A stretch of 64,000 nucleotides of DNA from Flaviflagellibacter rhizophilus (GCF_033898525.1 NZ_JAXAFJ010000004.1:186001-250000), one strand, 5' to 3'; numbered from the stretch's first letter, positions 51,282 to 60,724 are shown. A program made the numbers and translations. Notes: generated from the sequence alone by a model not told the origin.

Positions 51282-52328
51282 ATGAGTCTTCTCACCATAG
51301 ACGGCGTGTCGAAGAGCTTTGGCCACCACAAGGCTCTTCACGAAGTGTCGCTGACGATCGAGCCGGGGGAGTTCGTATCCCTGCTCGGTCCCAGCGGCTG
51401 CGGGAAGACCACTCTCCTCCGCCTGATTGCGGGGTTCATGGAGGCGGATACGGGCGCCATCCACATGGAAGGGCAGGACCTCACGGGCTTGCCGCCGCAC
51501 CGGCGGCCCTTGAACACCGTGTTCCAGAACTATGCGCTGTTTCCGCATCTCAGCGTGCTGGACAATGTCGCCTACGGTCCGCGCCGTGGCGGTGCCTCGA
51601 AGCAGGACGCCGCCGACCGCGCTCGCGAGGCGCTCCTCCTTGTCGGGCTTGCTGATCTCGAAGACCGCTATCCACGTGAAATGTCGGGCGGACAGCAGCA
51701 GCGCGTGGCGCTCGCACGCGCCGTGGTCAACCGGCCGAAGCTGCTTCTTCTCGACGAGCCGCTGAGCGCTCTCGACCTCAAGCTTCGCAAGCGCATGCAG
51801 ATCGAGCTCAAGCAGCTTCAGGAAAAGCTGGGCTGCGCCTTCGTCTTCGTCACACACGATCAGGAAGAGGCGATGACGATGTCGGACCGCATTGCGGTCC
51901 TGCACGCGGGGCGCATCGAGCAGGTCGGCAACGGCGCGGAGATCTATCGCCGCCCCCGCACGCGCTTCGTCGCCGAATTCATCGGCGACGCCAATCTCGT
52001 GCCCGTCGGCCTGGATGATGCGGGCCGAACGCGGATTCTCAGCGGCGGCAGCCGGGCCATGATCGGCACCGCCGTGCTTCGTCCGGAACATCTGGTGCTG
52101 ACGCCGCTGCGTGCGCATCCGCCGGTGGGCGACGTGCTGTTCCTCGACGGTCGGGTCGAGAACGTCACCAGCGTTGGCGGCGTCACCAACATCTATGTCC
52201 ACGCGGAAGGCCACGACCTCGTGGCGCGGAGGCTCGGCCTCGCCGGGAGCGATGTGGCCGTCGGCATGCCGGCCACGCTGGAGGTTCGCTGGAACGATCT
52301 CCACGTACTCGCGGACGGCGTGGCATGA
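51282..52328 (+). CDS. ABC transporter ATPase (PotA-like)
   Basis: ATPase of 348 aa. It has Walker A GPSGCGKTTLL, Q-loop TVFQNYALFPHL with the normal Gln, signature MSGGQQQRVALARA, Walker B LLLLDEPLSALDL and H-loop VTHDQEEAM. A C-terminal TOBE domain ends the protein. Unlike the two ATPases at 17-19 kb, all catalytic motifs are intact here. It starts 11 bp after the binding-protein gene (AAAGAGG) and overlaps the next gene by 4 bp. Confidence 0.93.
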   Translation: MSLLTIDGVSKSFGHHKALHEVSLTIEPGEFVSLLGPSGCGKTTLLRLIAGFMEADTGAIHMEGQDLTGLPPHRRPLNTVFQNYALFPHLSVLDNVAYGPRRGGASKQDAADRAREALLLVGLADLEDRYPREMSGGQQQRVALARAVVNRPKLLLLDEPLSALDLKLRKRMQIELKQLQEKLGCAFVFVTHDQEEAMTMSDRIAVLHAGRIEQVGNGAEIYRRPRTRFVAEFIGDANLVPVGLDDAGRTRILSGGSRAMIGTAVLRPEHLVLTPLRAHPPVGDVLFLDGRVENVTSVGGVTNIYVHAEGHDLVARRLGLAGSDVAVGMPATLEVRWNDLHVLADGVA

Positions 52329-53158
52329 CACCCTCGCGGACGGCGCTCCTCGGCCTGATCGGGCTTCCGCTGGCGTTCTTCGCCGCCTTCTTCCTGATCC
52401 CGCTGATCGTCGTCTTCGTGGCAAGTGTAACGACCACCGAGGGCGCCGGCACCTTAGCGAACTACAGCCGCATCCTGTTCGACGCCTATCACTGGGAGGT
52501 CACGCTCGTGACCTTCCGTCTCGGCGTCCTGACCACCGCGATCTGCCTTGCCATCGGCTATCCGCTCGCCTGGTACCTCGTGCGCGTGGTGCGTTGGCGG
52601 GCGTGGCGGCGCATCTGCGTCATCCTGCTGGTGGTGCCGCTGTTCACCAGCAATATCGTGCGCTCGTTCGGGTGGATGGTGCTTCTCGGGCGCACCGGCC
52701 TCGTCAACGACACCCTGCGCGATGTGGGGCTGATCGACCGCCCGATCCGTTTCCTCGGCACCGAGACGGGCATCCTCATCGGCCTCGTCTACATCCTGCT
52801 GCCGTTCATCGTGCTGACCATCGGCAACGCGCTTGCGAAGGTGGACCGCACGGTGGAGCAGGCATCCGCCGATCTGGGTGCCAGCCCGGCATCCACCTTT
52901 TGGAACGTGACGTTTCCGCTCAGCATCCCGGGCGTCGTCTCGGGCGGCATCATGGTCTTCGCGCTGTCGGTCAGCGCCTATGTCACCCCGGCGCTGCTGT
53001 CGGGCGGTCGCGTCACGGTGCTGCCCATGCTGGTCTTCCAGCAATACAGCAGCGTGTTCGACTTTCATTACGGCGGCGCGCTGGCCATCACCCTGCTCGT
53101 CTTCACGCTGGTGCTGATCGCCGCGGCCTCGCTGGTCTCTCGTCTGGGGGCGCGCTGA
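52325..53158 (+). CDS. ABC transporter permease (PotB-like)
   Basis: Inner-membrane permease of 277 aa with six predicted helices. RSFGWMVLLGRTGLVNDTLR and the coupling loop VEQASADLGASPASTFWNVT are typical of PotB-type subunits. ATG 52325 overlaps the ATPase stop as ATGA. It is followed after 2 bp by the second permease. Confidence 0.92.
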   Translation: MTPSRTALLGLIGLPLAFFAAFFLIPLIVVFVASVTTTEGAGTLANYSRILFDAYHWEVTLVTFRLGVLTTAICLAIGYPLAWYLVRVVRWRAWRRICVILLVVPLFTSNIVRSFGWMVLLGRTGLVNDTLRDVGLIDRPIRFLGTETGILIGLVYILLPFIVLTIGNALAKVDRTVEQASADLGASPASTFWNVTFPLSIPGVVSGGIMVFALSVSAYVTPALLSGGRVTVLPMLVFQQYSSVFDFHYGGALAITLLVFTLVLIAAASLVSRLGAR

Positions 53159-53160
53159 TC

Positions 53161-53949
53161 ATGGCCGTTCGCATCGCCATTCGCTTCATCTCCTTCGCGG
53201 CCCTGCTTTACCTGCTGCTGCCCCTGGTCGTGCTCGTCGGTGCATCCCTGACCACGACGGAGTTCCTGGCCTTCCCGCCGCAGGGCCTCACGCTGCGCTG
53301 GTACCGGGTCGTCGTCGAGAACCCGACCTACGCGCACTCGTTCCTCGTCAGCACCCTGCTTGCGCTGGCGGCCACGGCCTTGGGTGTGGTTCTCGCCGTG
53401 CCCGCGGCGCTCGCCATCGCGCGCTGCAATTTTCCGGGCAAGGCCGCCTTCTCGCAGCTCCTGCTGTCGCCGCTGGTTCTTCCGCATCTCGTGCTCGGCG
53501 CGGCCTTGCTCCAGTTCGGCTCGTCCATCGGGCTGATGCGCAGCTTCGAGGCCCTGCTGGTCGGCCACACCGTGATCGTCACGCCCTTCGTGCTGCGCAC
53601 GGTGCTTCCGCTGCTGACGCGCGAGCAACTGGCGCTGGAGGAGGCCTCGCGCGATCTCGGCGCCGGCCCGGTCACGACCTTCTTCCTGGTGACGCTGCCT
53701 CAGATCCGGCCCGGCATCGTCGCGGGCGCGATCTTCGCCTTCATCACCTCGTTCATCAATGTCGAGCTCTCGATCTTCAACACGACGGCCGCGCTGAACA
53801 CGATCCCGGTCCAGCTTTTCAACTACGTCCAGTACTCCGTCGACCCGTCCATCGCGGCGGTGTCGGCCACCACCATCCTCGCCGCCGTCCTCGCCATCGT
53901 CGTGCTCGATCTCACGATCGGCCTCGACGTGCTGGCCGAGCGGGACTGA
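53161..53949 (+). CDS. ABC transporter permease (PotC-like)
   Basis: Permease of 262 aa. The coupling loop is LALEEASRDLGAGPVTTFFL. SPLVLPHLVLGAALLQFGSS and FAFITSFINVELSIFNTTAA match PotC-type subunits. It completes the importer of binding protein, ATPase and two permeases. The racemase-family gene follows 31 bp later with GGAGCAC as ribosome site. Confidence 0.92.
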   Translation: MAVRIAIRFISFAALLYLLLPLVVLVGASLTTTEFLAFPPQGLTLRWYRVVVENPTYAHSFLVSTLLALAATALGVVLAVPAALAIARCNFPGKAAFSQLLLSPLVLPHLVLGAALLQFGSSIGLMRSFEALLVGHTVIVTPFVLRTVLPLLTREQLALEEASRDLGAGPVTTFFLVTLPQIRPGIVAGAIFAFITSFINVELSIFNTTAALNTIPVQLFNYVQYSVDPSIAAVSATTILAAVLAIVVLDLTIGLDVLAERD

Positions 53950-53980
53950 GCCCCTTCCCGATCCCTCCCTGGAGCACATC

Positions 53981-54994
53981 ATGCGCAGCATCGACGCATT
54001 CGACGTCATCTACACCCACACCGAGGGCGAGCCGCTCTGCATCATCCACAGCGGCATCCCCTACCCCGCCGGATCGAGCATCCTGGAGAAGCGGCAGTTC
54101 CTGGAGCAGAACTATGACTGGCTGCGCAAGGCGCTGATGCGCGAGCCGCGCGGCCATGGCGACATGTTCGGCGTGTTTCTGACGCCGCCGTCGAGTTCCG
54201 ACTACGACGCCGGGCTCATCTACATCGACGGCACCGAATATTCCCATATGTGCGGCCATGGCACGATCGCGGTCTCGATGGCGATGGTGGCGCATGGCCT
54301 CGTCAAGCGCGGCGAAGGTGGCACCACCCGCATCCGCTTCGAGACCACCGCCGGCCTCGTCGTCTCCGAAGTCGCCTCCGAAGGTGACGAGGTGCTGTGG
54401 ACGCGCTTCGAGAACGTGCCGGCCTATGTGGCCGAGCAGGACGTCGCCATCGAACTGCCGGGCTACGGCCCGCTGAAGGCCGACCTTGCCTGGGGCGGCA
54501 ACTATTTCGGCATCATCGACCTGCGCGGCTCGGGGCTCCGCATCTCCCCGGAGAACGGCAGCGAGCTCTCGCGCATGGGCATCATCGCCCGTGACCAGCT
54601 GCGCCAGAAGCTGCATGTGCAGCACCCCACCGAGGGGCACATCAACAACCTCAACTTCATCACCTTCTGGCACGAGCCGACCATCGAGGGCGCGTTCTAC
54701 AAGAACGTCCACGTCTTCAGCGCGGGCCAGCTCGACCGCTCGCCCGGCGGCACCGGCACCAGCGCCATGATGGCCATGTTCGAAGCCCGCGGTGAGCTCA
54801 GCCTCAACCAGCCCATCAAGTCCGAAGGCTTACTGGGCAGCGGCACCTTCGAAGGTTGCCTGATCGGCGAAACCAGGCTTGGGAATGTCCGCGCCGTGCG
54901 ACCGACCGTGAAGGGAACCGCCGGCTTCCTCGGCACCGCACGCTGGACGATCGATCGCAACGATCCTGTCGGAGCGGGCTTCATCGTCCTCTGA
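53981..54994 (+). CDS. Proline racemase-family enzyme with Gly in place of the second catalytic Cys
   Basis: A 337-aa proline racemase/hydroxyproline epimerase-fold protein. The first catalytic Cys is present, Cys91 in HMCGHGTIAVSMAM. The second site reads DRSPGGTGTSAMM, so the residue that is Cys in racemases and epimerases, or Thr in trans-3-hydroxyproline dehydratase, is Gly256. A standard two-base racemase mechanism therefore seems impossible; a one-base elimination or another reaction is possible. It ends the Pot-type transporter operon and lies in the same 10-kb region as PutA, which suggests a proline derivative as substrate. A strong terminator follows. Confidence 0.88.
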   Translation: MRSIDAFDVIYTHTEGEPLCIIHSGIPYPAGSSILEKRQFLEQNYDWLRKALMREPRGHGDMFGVFLTPPSSSDYDAGLIYIDGTEYSHMCGHGTIAVSMAMVAHGLVKRGEGGTTRIRFETTAGLVVSEVASEGDEVLWTRFENVPAYVAEQDVAIELPGYGPLKADLAWGGNYFGIIDLRGSGLRISPENGSELSRMGIIARDQLRQKLHVQHPTEGHINNLNFITFWHEPTIEGAFYKNVHVFSAGQLDRSPGGTGTSAMMAMFEARGELSLNQPIKSEGLLGSGTFEGCLIGETRLGNVRAVRPTVKGTAGFLGTARWTIDRNDPVGAGFIVL

Positions 54995-54998
54995 ACAG

Positions 54999-55036
54999 AA
55001 AGGCAGGTGGGCCCAGCCCGGCCTACCTGCCTTTTC
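54999..55036. terminator. Strong bidirectional rho-independent terminator
   Basis: AAAGGCAGGTGGGCC pairs with GGCCTACCTGCCTTT over 15 bp (one G-U) around the loop CAGCCC. T-tracts flank both sides (CTTTTCC to the right, AAAG to the left). It separates the convergent racemase-family gene and the AraC-formamidase gene and should end both transcripts. Confidence 0.9.
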
Positions 55037-55051
55037 CAAACTTACCCTCAG

Positions 55052-57406
55052 CTAACGCTCCGGCGGCATCGCAGCGGCCCGCGACGAAACCACGCTTTTC
55101 CTGATGACGGCATGTACACCCCAATTGCCATCCGCCACCTGCGTGACACCGAAATCAACGGCGACCGACATGAGGGAAACAGCTTCGTCTTCCTCGAGAT
55201 CGAAGCACTCCATGAGGAACTTCCGCGCGGTTCGAAAAGCGGTCTTCATCGCTCTGTCGAGCGATGACTTCTTGAAAACCTCCGATTGCGCGTTTCGCCC
55301 GAGCTCCCGAAGATAATTCGGATAGCTGAAACCATGGACGATCCATTCGTCCGGCGTTTCCAGAAGCGGGCTGGACAGGCCGTTGAGGTAGGCCTTCCCC
55401 GTCTCGTTCCGCTTATGGAGGACCAGTCTGATATCACCCGTCAGCGAGCATTCGAGCGCGGTGCCGCTGATCTCTCCGTCCCCTTGGGCAAGATGGGGAT
55501 CGCCGATCGAGAGCAGGGCTCCGGGCACCGCGACCGGCAGGTACAGGGAGCTGCCCTTACCCGCCCGCCAATTATCGATGTTACCGCCGAAATAGCCGGG
55601 CGGCACCGTGTCCACGATGTCGACCTCGCGGGGCGCGACGGCAATGAACCCGAAATGAGGGCGTATCGGAACGCGAAGCCCTTCCATGAAGCCAGTCCGC
55701 TCCTGGATTGTTGCGCGGTCGATCGGAACGCCGGGATAGTCGATCGTCTCGTGGACGACGCCGAAAGGGTCGGTCTGCGGCGCCCAGCGATAGCTGTAAA
55801 CGGCTTCCGCGAAGCCGGAGGAGCCGTTGGCCTCCGTGCGGAAGATCGTCACGATCTCGCGGTTGCGCGGGCCGTCCAGCATATCGTCGTAATGGTACCC
55901 CCAGGCACCGGCCACATTGCTGCCGAAGGCGTAGCCCGCAAACTCCGGATTGGCGCAGGGCCGCGGCCGGATGTCGAGGATCTGCACCTCCAGCACATCG
56001 CCGGGCTCCGCGCCATGGACGTAGATCGGCCCGGTGCAGATATGGACACCGAAGCCCTCGCCGGCGCCTCGCCCGAAGATCGTCGCGTTCATCGGCCCTG
56101 CGCCGCGCCTGTCCACCGCCTTGTAGTCGGGCGTCCATGCGAAGACGCTTTCCGCGCCGGCATCGCCCGAGATCATGCGCGCCTCGTCGTCATAGGCGTG
56201 CTGGGTCAGGGTCTCGACGGTGATCTCGGCGTTCGGCCGCACCCGCAAGACCGGCGGTATCGAGCGGCTGAGGTAACCCCAGTGAACCGTGTCCCGCGAC
56301 ACGGCGATATGATGACGCTCCGGCGTGCTGGTCGGCGCAGGCGCCGGCCTCGACGGGACCACAAGCGATGGTTCCTCGATCAGCGGAACAGCCGGCTTTG
56401 TTCCCGGCCGTGTGCCGGTGTGCAGCGGCCGGCCGCGCGTCCACCGGGTCGTGCTCAGTTCGGGAGCCGATTTACGAAAATCGCGCGGTGAGGTTCCGTA
56501 AGCCGCGCTGAACACCCGACTGAAATGAGCCTGATCGGGAAAGCCCCAGCGAAACGCGATCTCCGCAATGCTGCGGTCGGCATGCTGCGGATTGACCAGT
56601 TCGAGCCGGCAGTGCTCCAGACGGCGGTGGCGGACATGTTCCGAGAACGAGCGGTCGTGGCCCTCGAACAGGCGCTGGATGTAGCGCGGCGAGAGCCCTT
56701 CCTCCTTGGCGATGCAAGCGATCGACAGGTCCGGATCGCGCAGCCGTGCTTCGACGATTGCGCAGACACGGGCGAAGTGCCCGGCCTGCACCTGGGTGGC
56801 GCTGTCCTCGTCCGGCCGCGCTTCGGCAAGCATCGAGGACACGACAAGTTCTGTGACCGCGATTTCGCCGGCGATGAGATCGCCATCTTCAGCCATGGCA
56901 AACTGGCTGGCGAGCACGCGCATGACCGGCCGTGCGGCGGCGGCGGCGACCGTCTCCCCGAGCACGGTGCCGGAGACGACCGGCGCGCGACCCATGCGGC
57001 CCGCCATTCGCTCGCGCGGCAGCTGGAGAAGCAGGAGCTCGAAGTCGTTGCGGAACTGGAGCGACCACGGGGTCTGCGCATCGCAGACCCACAGATCGCC
57101 GTCGGCGAACTCGCTGACCCGCCGGCCGCCATCGCCGATATGACCACGCCCGTACTGAACGAAGCCGATGAGGATGGAGGTATCCTTACGCCCCGGAAGG
57201 CCGGCGAAGTCCTGCGCCGTCGAACGCAGCAGGGTCGCCTTCGTACCCGTTGGCAGAGAACGCGTGGCGATCTCGCCGAAATCGAAGCCCGTCTCGTCGC
57301 GGTGCCGGCCGATGATCGACAGGGAGCGCAGGGTTTCCTGCCATGCCCCTTCCTGCTTGCCCTTGGGAAAAGCGCTGATGGAGATAGGATCGAAGGGGCG
57401 GTTCAT
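55052..57406 (-). CDS. AraC-family regulator fused to an acetamidase/formamidase domain
   Basis: One continuous frame of 784 aa. Residues about 1-200 are an AraC-binding-type sensor domain (SILIGFVQYGRGHIGDGG). Residues about 215-310 are an AraC DNA-binding domain with SIACIAKEEGLSPRYIQRLF and SIAEIAFRWGFPDQAHFSRV. After a Pro/Thr-rich linker, residues about 365-784 are a nearly full acetamidase/formamidase domain (HIAVSRDTVHWGYLSRSIPP, GPIYVHGAEPGDVLEVQILD, GDGEISGTALECSLTGDI). ATG 57406 was chosen over 57472 as the conserved start. No frameshift or weak junction is visible. It is divergent from a TRAP operon. The regulator may sense the amide that its own enzyme domain binds or hydrolyses. 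Confidence 0.9.
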   Translation of the reverse strand: MNRPFDPISISAFPKGKQEGAWQETLRSLSIIGRHRDETGFDFGEIATRSLPTGTKATLLRSTAQDFAGLPGRKDTSILIGFVQYGRGHIGDGGRRVSEFADGDLWVCDAQTPWSLQFRNDFELLLLQLPRERMAGRMGRAPVVSGTVLGETVAAAAARPVMRVLASQFAMAEDGDLIAGEIAVTELVVSSMLAEARPDEDSATQVQAGHFARVCAIVEARLRDPDLSIACIAKEEGLSPRYIQRLFEGHDRSFSEHVRHRRLEHCRLELVNPQHADRSIAEIAFRWGFPDQAHFSRVFSAAYGTSPRDFRKSAPELSTTRWTRGRPLHTGTRPGTKPAVPLIEEPSLVVPSRPAPAPTSTPERHHIAVSRDTVHWGYLSRSIPPVLRVRPNAEITVETLTQHAYDDEARMISGDAGAESVFAWTPDYKAVDRRGAGPMNATIFGRGAGEGFGVHICTGPIYVHGAEPGDVLEVQILDIRPRPCANPEFAGYAFGSNVAGAWGYHYDDMLDGPRNREIVTIFRTEANGSSGFAEAVYSYRWAPQTDPFGVVHETIDYPGVPIDRATIQERTGFMEGLRVPIRPHFGFIAVAPREVDIVDTVPPGYFGGNIDNWRAGKGSSLYLPVAVPGALLSIGDPHLAQGDGEISGTALECSLTGDIRLVLHKRNETGKAYLNGLSSPLLETPDEWIVHGFSYPNYLRELGRNAQSEVFKKSSLDRAMKTAFRTARKFLMECFDLEEDEAVSLMSVAVDFGVTQVADGNWGVHAVIRKSVVSSRAAAMPPER

Positions 57407-57772
57407 AGGGCGGCATCCGGACTGCTGCCCTGGGCCGCTGCAGGGCTCGTGCCATCTTGACGAACCGCGCACAATAACTTGCCTGAACCTGCTGACGTCC
57501 CGCTGGTGCTTCCCTCTAACGTGCTGTGTCTCTTAACGAATTCGCAAATTTTGGCGGTCCCGAGGACAGGCAGCCGCGCTGTGATGCCGATTGCGGACAG
57601 CAGTGTTGCCTGCGAGATTTGCCGCACATCGATGAGGCAGCGTCGCCTCGCCGGGCATCAACATCAATCCTGTGCACATTCGCTGTGCGCCACCCGAACC
57701 GCTGTCCGCCCGGACGGCGCGGTCGAACACATCATGCCGCCGCCGGACGGTTGCGGAGCGAGAGAGGTCGAG
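57407..57772. promoter_or_regulatory. Divergent intergenic region, AraC-formamidase / TRAP operon
   Basis: These 366 bp hold no supported gene, though the TRAP gene's frame stays open through most of it without conserved sequence. An AT-richer stretch at 57450-57560 (including CTTGACGAACCG and CTCTTAACGAATTCGCAAATTTT) is the likely promoter zone. AraC sites are expected here but no direct repeat was certain. Confidence 0.4.
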
Positions 57773-58852
57773 ATGGATCGCCGTAATTTCCTCATCGGAG
57801 GCGTCGCCGGCACTGCGGCGCTCGCCGCGCCGGCCGTGGCCAGCGCCCAGCAGACCTTCAACTGGAAGATGACCAATTCCTACGGTCCGGGCTCGCCGTT
57901 CTATGTGACCGGCCCGGGAAGTCCGACGCACTTCTGCGAACTGGTGAAGACCATGTCCGGCGGGCGCCTGAACATCCAGCACTTCGCGGCAGGCGAGTTG
58001 ATCCCCGCCTTCGAGGGCTTCGACGCCGTCTCCGCCGGCACGGTCGAGATGAACGCCTCGAACTCGTATTTCTGGGCCGGCAAGGTGCCGGCGGCGCAGT
58101 TCTTCACCACCGTTCCGTTTGGCCTCAACTTCCAGGGCCATACCGCCTGGATCTATCACGGCGGCGGCCTCGCTTTGTGGGAGGAGCTCTACACGCCCTT
58201 CAATCTGGTGCCGATGCCGCTGGGCAATACGGGCGTGCAGATGACGGGCTGGTTCCGCAAGCCGATCGAGAAGGTCGAGGACTTCAAGGGCCTCAAGATG
58301 CGCATTCCCGGCCTTGCCGGTAAGGTCTACGCCAAGCTCGGCGTGGACGTGAAGCTTCTGCCCGGCGGCGAGATCTTCCCGGCGCTGGAGCGCGGCGTCA
58401 TCGACGCAGCGGAATTCGTCGGCCCGTTCCAGGACCGTCGCCTCGGCCTGCAGAAGGCCGCCAAATACTATTACACGACCGGCTGGCACGAGCCGAACAA
58501 CGTCACCGAGTTGATCGTGAACAAGGCCGCCTGGGACAGCCTTCCGGCGGATCTGAAGGAGATCGTGCGCAGCGCCGCCGCAGCCTGCGTCGTCACCAGC
58601 CACACCTGGTGCGAAGCCACGAACTCCGACGCTCTGGACGAACTGGTCGCCAAGGAAGGCGTAACCGCCGGCCCGCTGCCCGGCCCGGTGGTGGACAAGC
58701 TGCGGGAGGTCACCAACCAGACGCTGACCGACCTCGCCAATAGCAATCCCAAGATCAAGAAGGTCTACGACTCGTTCACCGCCTTCAAGGCGAAGCACGA
58801 CAAGTGGGCCGGCGTCTCCGAAGCCGTCTATCAAGACCAGATCCGCGTCTGA
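57773..58852 (+). CDS. TRAP transporter solute-binding protein with Tat signal
   Basis: DctP-family binding protein of 359 aa. The N-terminus MDRRNFLIGGVAGTAALAAP is a twin-arginine signal, so it is exported folded. The mature part has MTNSYGPGSPFYVTGPGSPT, FKGLKMRIPGLAGKVYAKLG with the ligand-contact Arg, and PALERGVIDAAEFVGPFQD. This matches the TakP-like group, which binds 2-oxo acids and related anions. ATG 57773 follows AGAGAGGTCGAG. Genes for both membrane subunits follow within 5 bp. Confidence 0.92.
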   Translation: MDRRNFLIGGVAGTAALAAPAVASAQQTFNWKMTNSYGPGSPFYVTGPGSPTHFCELVKTMSGGRLNIQHFAAGELIPAFEGFDAVSAGTVEMNASNSYFWAGKVPAAQFFTTVPFGLNFQGHTAWIYHGGGLALWEELYTPFNLVPMPLGNTGVQMTGWFRKPIEKVEDFKGLKMRIPGLAGKVYAKLGVDVKLLPGGEIFPALERGVIDAAEFVGPFQDRRLGLQKAAKYYYTTGWHEPNNVTELIVNKAAWDSLPADLKEIVRSAAAACVVTSHTWCEATNSDALDELVAKEGVTAGPLPGPVVDKLREVTNQTLTDLANSNPKIKKVYDSFTAFKAKHDKWAGVSEAVYQDQIRV

Positions 58853-58856
58853 CGCC

Positions 58857-59405
58857 GTGGTCGAGACGCTGGAGAAATGGGCGCGCGGTCTCGACCTGAT
58901 CGTCGAGGCCGTGGGCCGGGCCGCGGCCTGGACCGGCTTCGCCCTTGTGGTGGTGATGGCCGCGAATGTGCTGCTCCGCTACCTGTTCAACACGGGTTCG
59001 GTGGCGATGCAGGAGCTGGAATGGCACCTGATGTCGCCGCTCACGCTGCTGTGCATCGCCTACACGATCAAGCACGAGGGCCATGTCCAGGTCGACATCG
59101 TCTTCAGCCGCCTGCCGCCCGTCGTTCAGCACGCCGTCAACCTGTTCTCGGCGGTCGCGATCCTCATCATCTCGCTGATCATCATCAAGATCTCGATCCC
59201 CTATGTGATGCAGTCCTGGCGCATCGGCGAGGGCTCTCCGGATCCCGGCGGCCTGCCCTACCGCTTCATCCTCAAGGCGCTCATCCCGGCCGGCTTCGTG
59301 CTTCTGGCGCTGCAAAGCCTCGCCTGGGTGCTGCGCACACTCCAACCCTTTCTAGGCGGCTCCGACAGAGCCGGCAGCCCGGTGAGCATCAATGCCGTGG
59401 AATGA
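58857..59405 (+). CDS. TRAP transporter small permease (DctQ family), second system
   Basis: A 182-aa membrane subunit starting with GTG 58857, four bases after the binding-protein gene. Four helices are predicted; the family core is NVLLRYLFNTGSVAMQELEW and IKHEGHVQVDIVFSRLP. Its end overlaps the start of the large permease by 14 bp. Confidence 0.9.
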   Translation: MVETLEKWARGLDLIVEAVGRAAAWTGFALVVVMAANVLLRYLFNTGSVAMQELEWHLMSPLTLLCIAYTIKHEGHVQVDIVFSRLPPVVQHAVNLFSAVAILIISLIIIKISIPYVMQSWRIGEGSPDPGGLPYRFILKALIPAGFVLLALQSLAWVLRTLQPFLGGSDRAGSPVSINAVE

Positions 59406-60717
59406 AGTTCTCGCGCTCGCCTGCATCGGGTCGTTCTTCGTCCTGCTGTTCCTGGGCGTTCCTGTTGCGCTGACCCTTGCGATCTCCGGCTTCTTCTTCG
59501 GGTGGCTCGGCTTCGGCACCACCCTGTTCAACCTGCTGCCCGCACGCATCTACGGCGTCACGGCGAACTACACGCTGATTGCGATTCCGCTGTTCGTCTT
59601 CATGGGCGTAATGCTCGAGAAGTCGCGCATGGCGGATGAGCTGATGGAGGTCATCGGCCACATCTCCGGCAATCTGCGCGGCGGCATGGGCCTCGGCATC
59701 ATCTTCGTCGGCATGCTGATGGGCGCCACAACCGGCATCGTCGGCGCGACCATCGTCACCCTCGGCCTCCTGACGCTGCCGACATTGCTGCGGCGCGGCT
59801 ATGACAAGAGCCTTGCCTGCGGCACCATCTGCGCGTCCGGCACGCTCGGGCAGCTGATTCCGCCGAGCACCATCCTCATCCTGCTCGCGGACATCCTTGG
59901 CGAGTCCGTCGGCACCCTGTTCGCGGCGGCCATCCTTCCCGGGCTGCTGCTGACCGGCATCCTCGCCGCCTACATGCTCATCGTGGGCATGATCTGGCCG
60001 GATAAAGTGCCCCCGATTCCGCTCGAGGAACGGCGTGCCCTGCCAACCCGCGTCCTCTTGATGAAGGTGCTCAAGGTGGGCCTGCCGCCCATCGCGCTCA
60101 TCATCGCGGTGCTGGGCTCCATCATCGGCGGCATTGCCGCGCCGACGGAGGCCGCCAGCATGGGGGCGCTCGGCTCGATCCTCGTGGCCGCCGTGGCCGG
60201 GCGCCTGAGCTGGCGGACGCTTGTGGAGACCGTGCACTCGACCGCCCGCATCACAGCCATGATGTTCTTCATCCTGATCTGCTCGCAGGTGTTCGCGCTC
60301 TCCTTCCGCGGGCTGGGCGGGGAACGGCTGGTGCACGACGCCTTCAGCATGGTGCCGGGCGGTACCACGGGCGTGATGATCTTCATGCTCGCCATCATCT
60401 TCGTGCTGGGCTTCTTCATCGAGTGGATCGAGATTAGCTACATCGTGGTTCCGATGTTCCTGCCCCTGATGCAGGCCGGCGGCATCGACCTGGTGTGGGC
60501 GGCGGCGCTGATCGCCACCGTGCTGCAGACCTCGTTCCTGACGCCGCCCTTCGGCTGGGCGCTCTTCTACCTGCGCGGCGTGGCGCCGCCCGAAGTCACC
60601 ACGCTCGACATCTACAAGGGCGTGGTGCCCTTCATCGGACTTCAACTGATCGCGCTGACCCTGGTGTTCGCCTTCCCCGGCCTGGCCACCTGGCTTCCCG
60701 AAGCCATCGGCTGGTAG
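59392..60717 (+). CDS. TRAP transporter large permease (DctM family), second system
   Basis: Channel subunit of 441 aa. Conserved blocks include PLFVFMGVMLEKSRMADELM, GATTGIVGATIVTLGLLTLP, LGQLIPPSTILILLADILGE, IEISYIVVPMFLPLMQAGGI and SFLTPPFGWALFYLRG, features of the FcbT3/TakM-like DctM group. It overlaps the small permease. The gamma-glutamyltransferase-family gene follows after 7 bp, so uptake and hydrolysis seem to be co-transcribed. Confidence 0.93.
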   Translation: MPWNEVLALACIGSFFVLLFLGVPVALTLAISGFFFGWLGFGTTLFNLLPARIYGVTANYTLIAIPLFVFMGVMLEKSRMADELMEVIGHISGNLRGGMGLGIIFVGMLMGATTGIVGATIVTLGLLTLPTLLRRGYDKSLACGTICASGTLGQLIPPSTILILLADILGESVGTLFAAAILPGLLLTGILAAYMLIVGMIWPDKVPPIPLEERRALPTRVLLMKVLKVGLPPIALIIAVLGSIIGGIAAPTEAASMGALGSILVAAVAGRLSWRTLVETVHSTARITAMMFFILICSQVFALSFRGLGGERLVHDAFSMVPGGTTGVMIFMLAIIFVLGFFIEWIEISYIVVPMFLPLMQAGGIDLVWAAALIATVLQTSFLTPPFGWALFYLRGVAPPEVTTLDIYKGVVPFIGLQLIALTLVFAFPGLATWLPEAIGW

Positions 60718-60724
60718 ACCGCGG

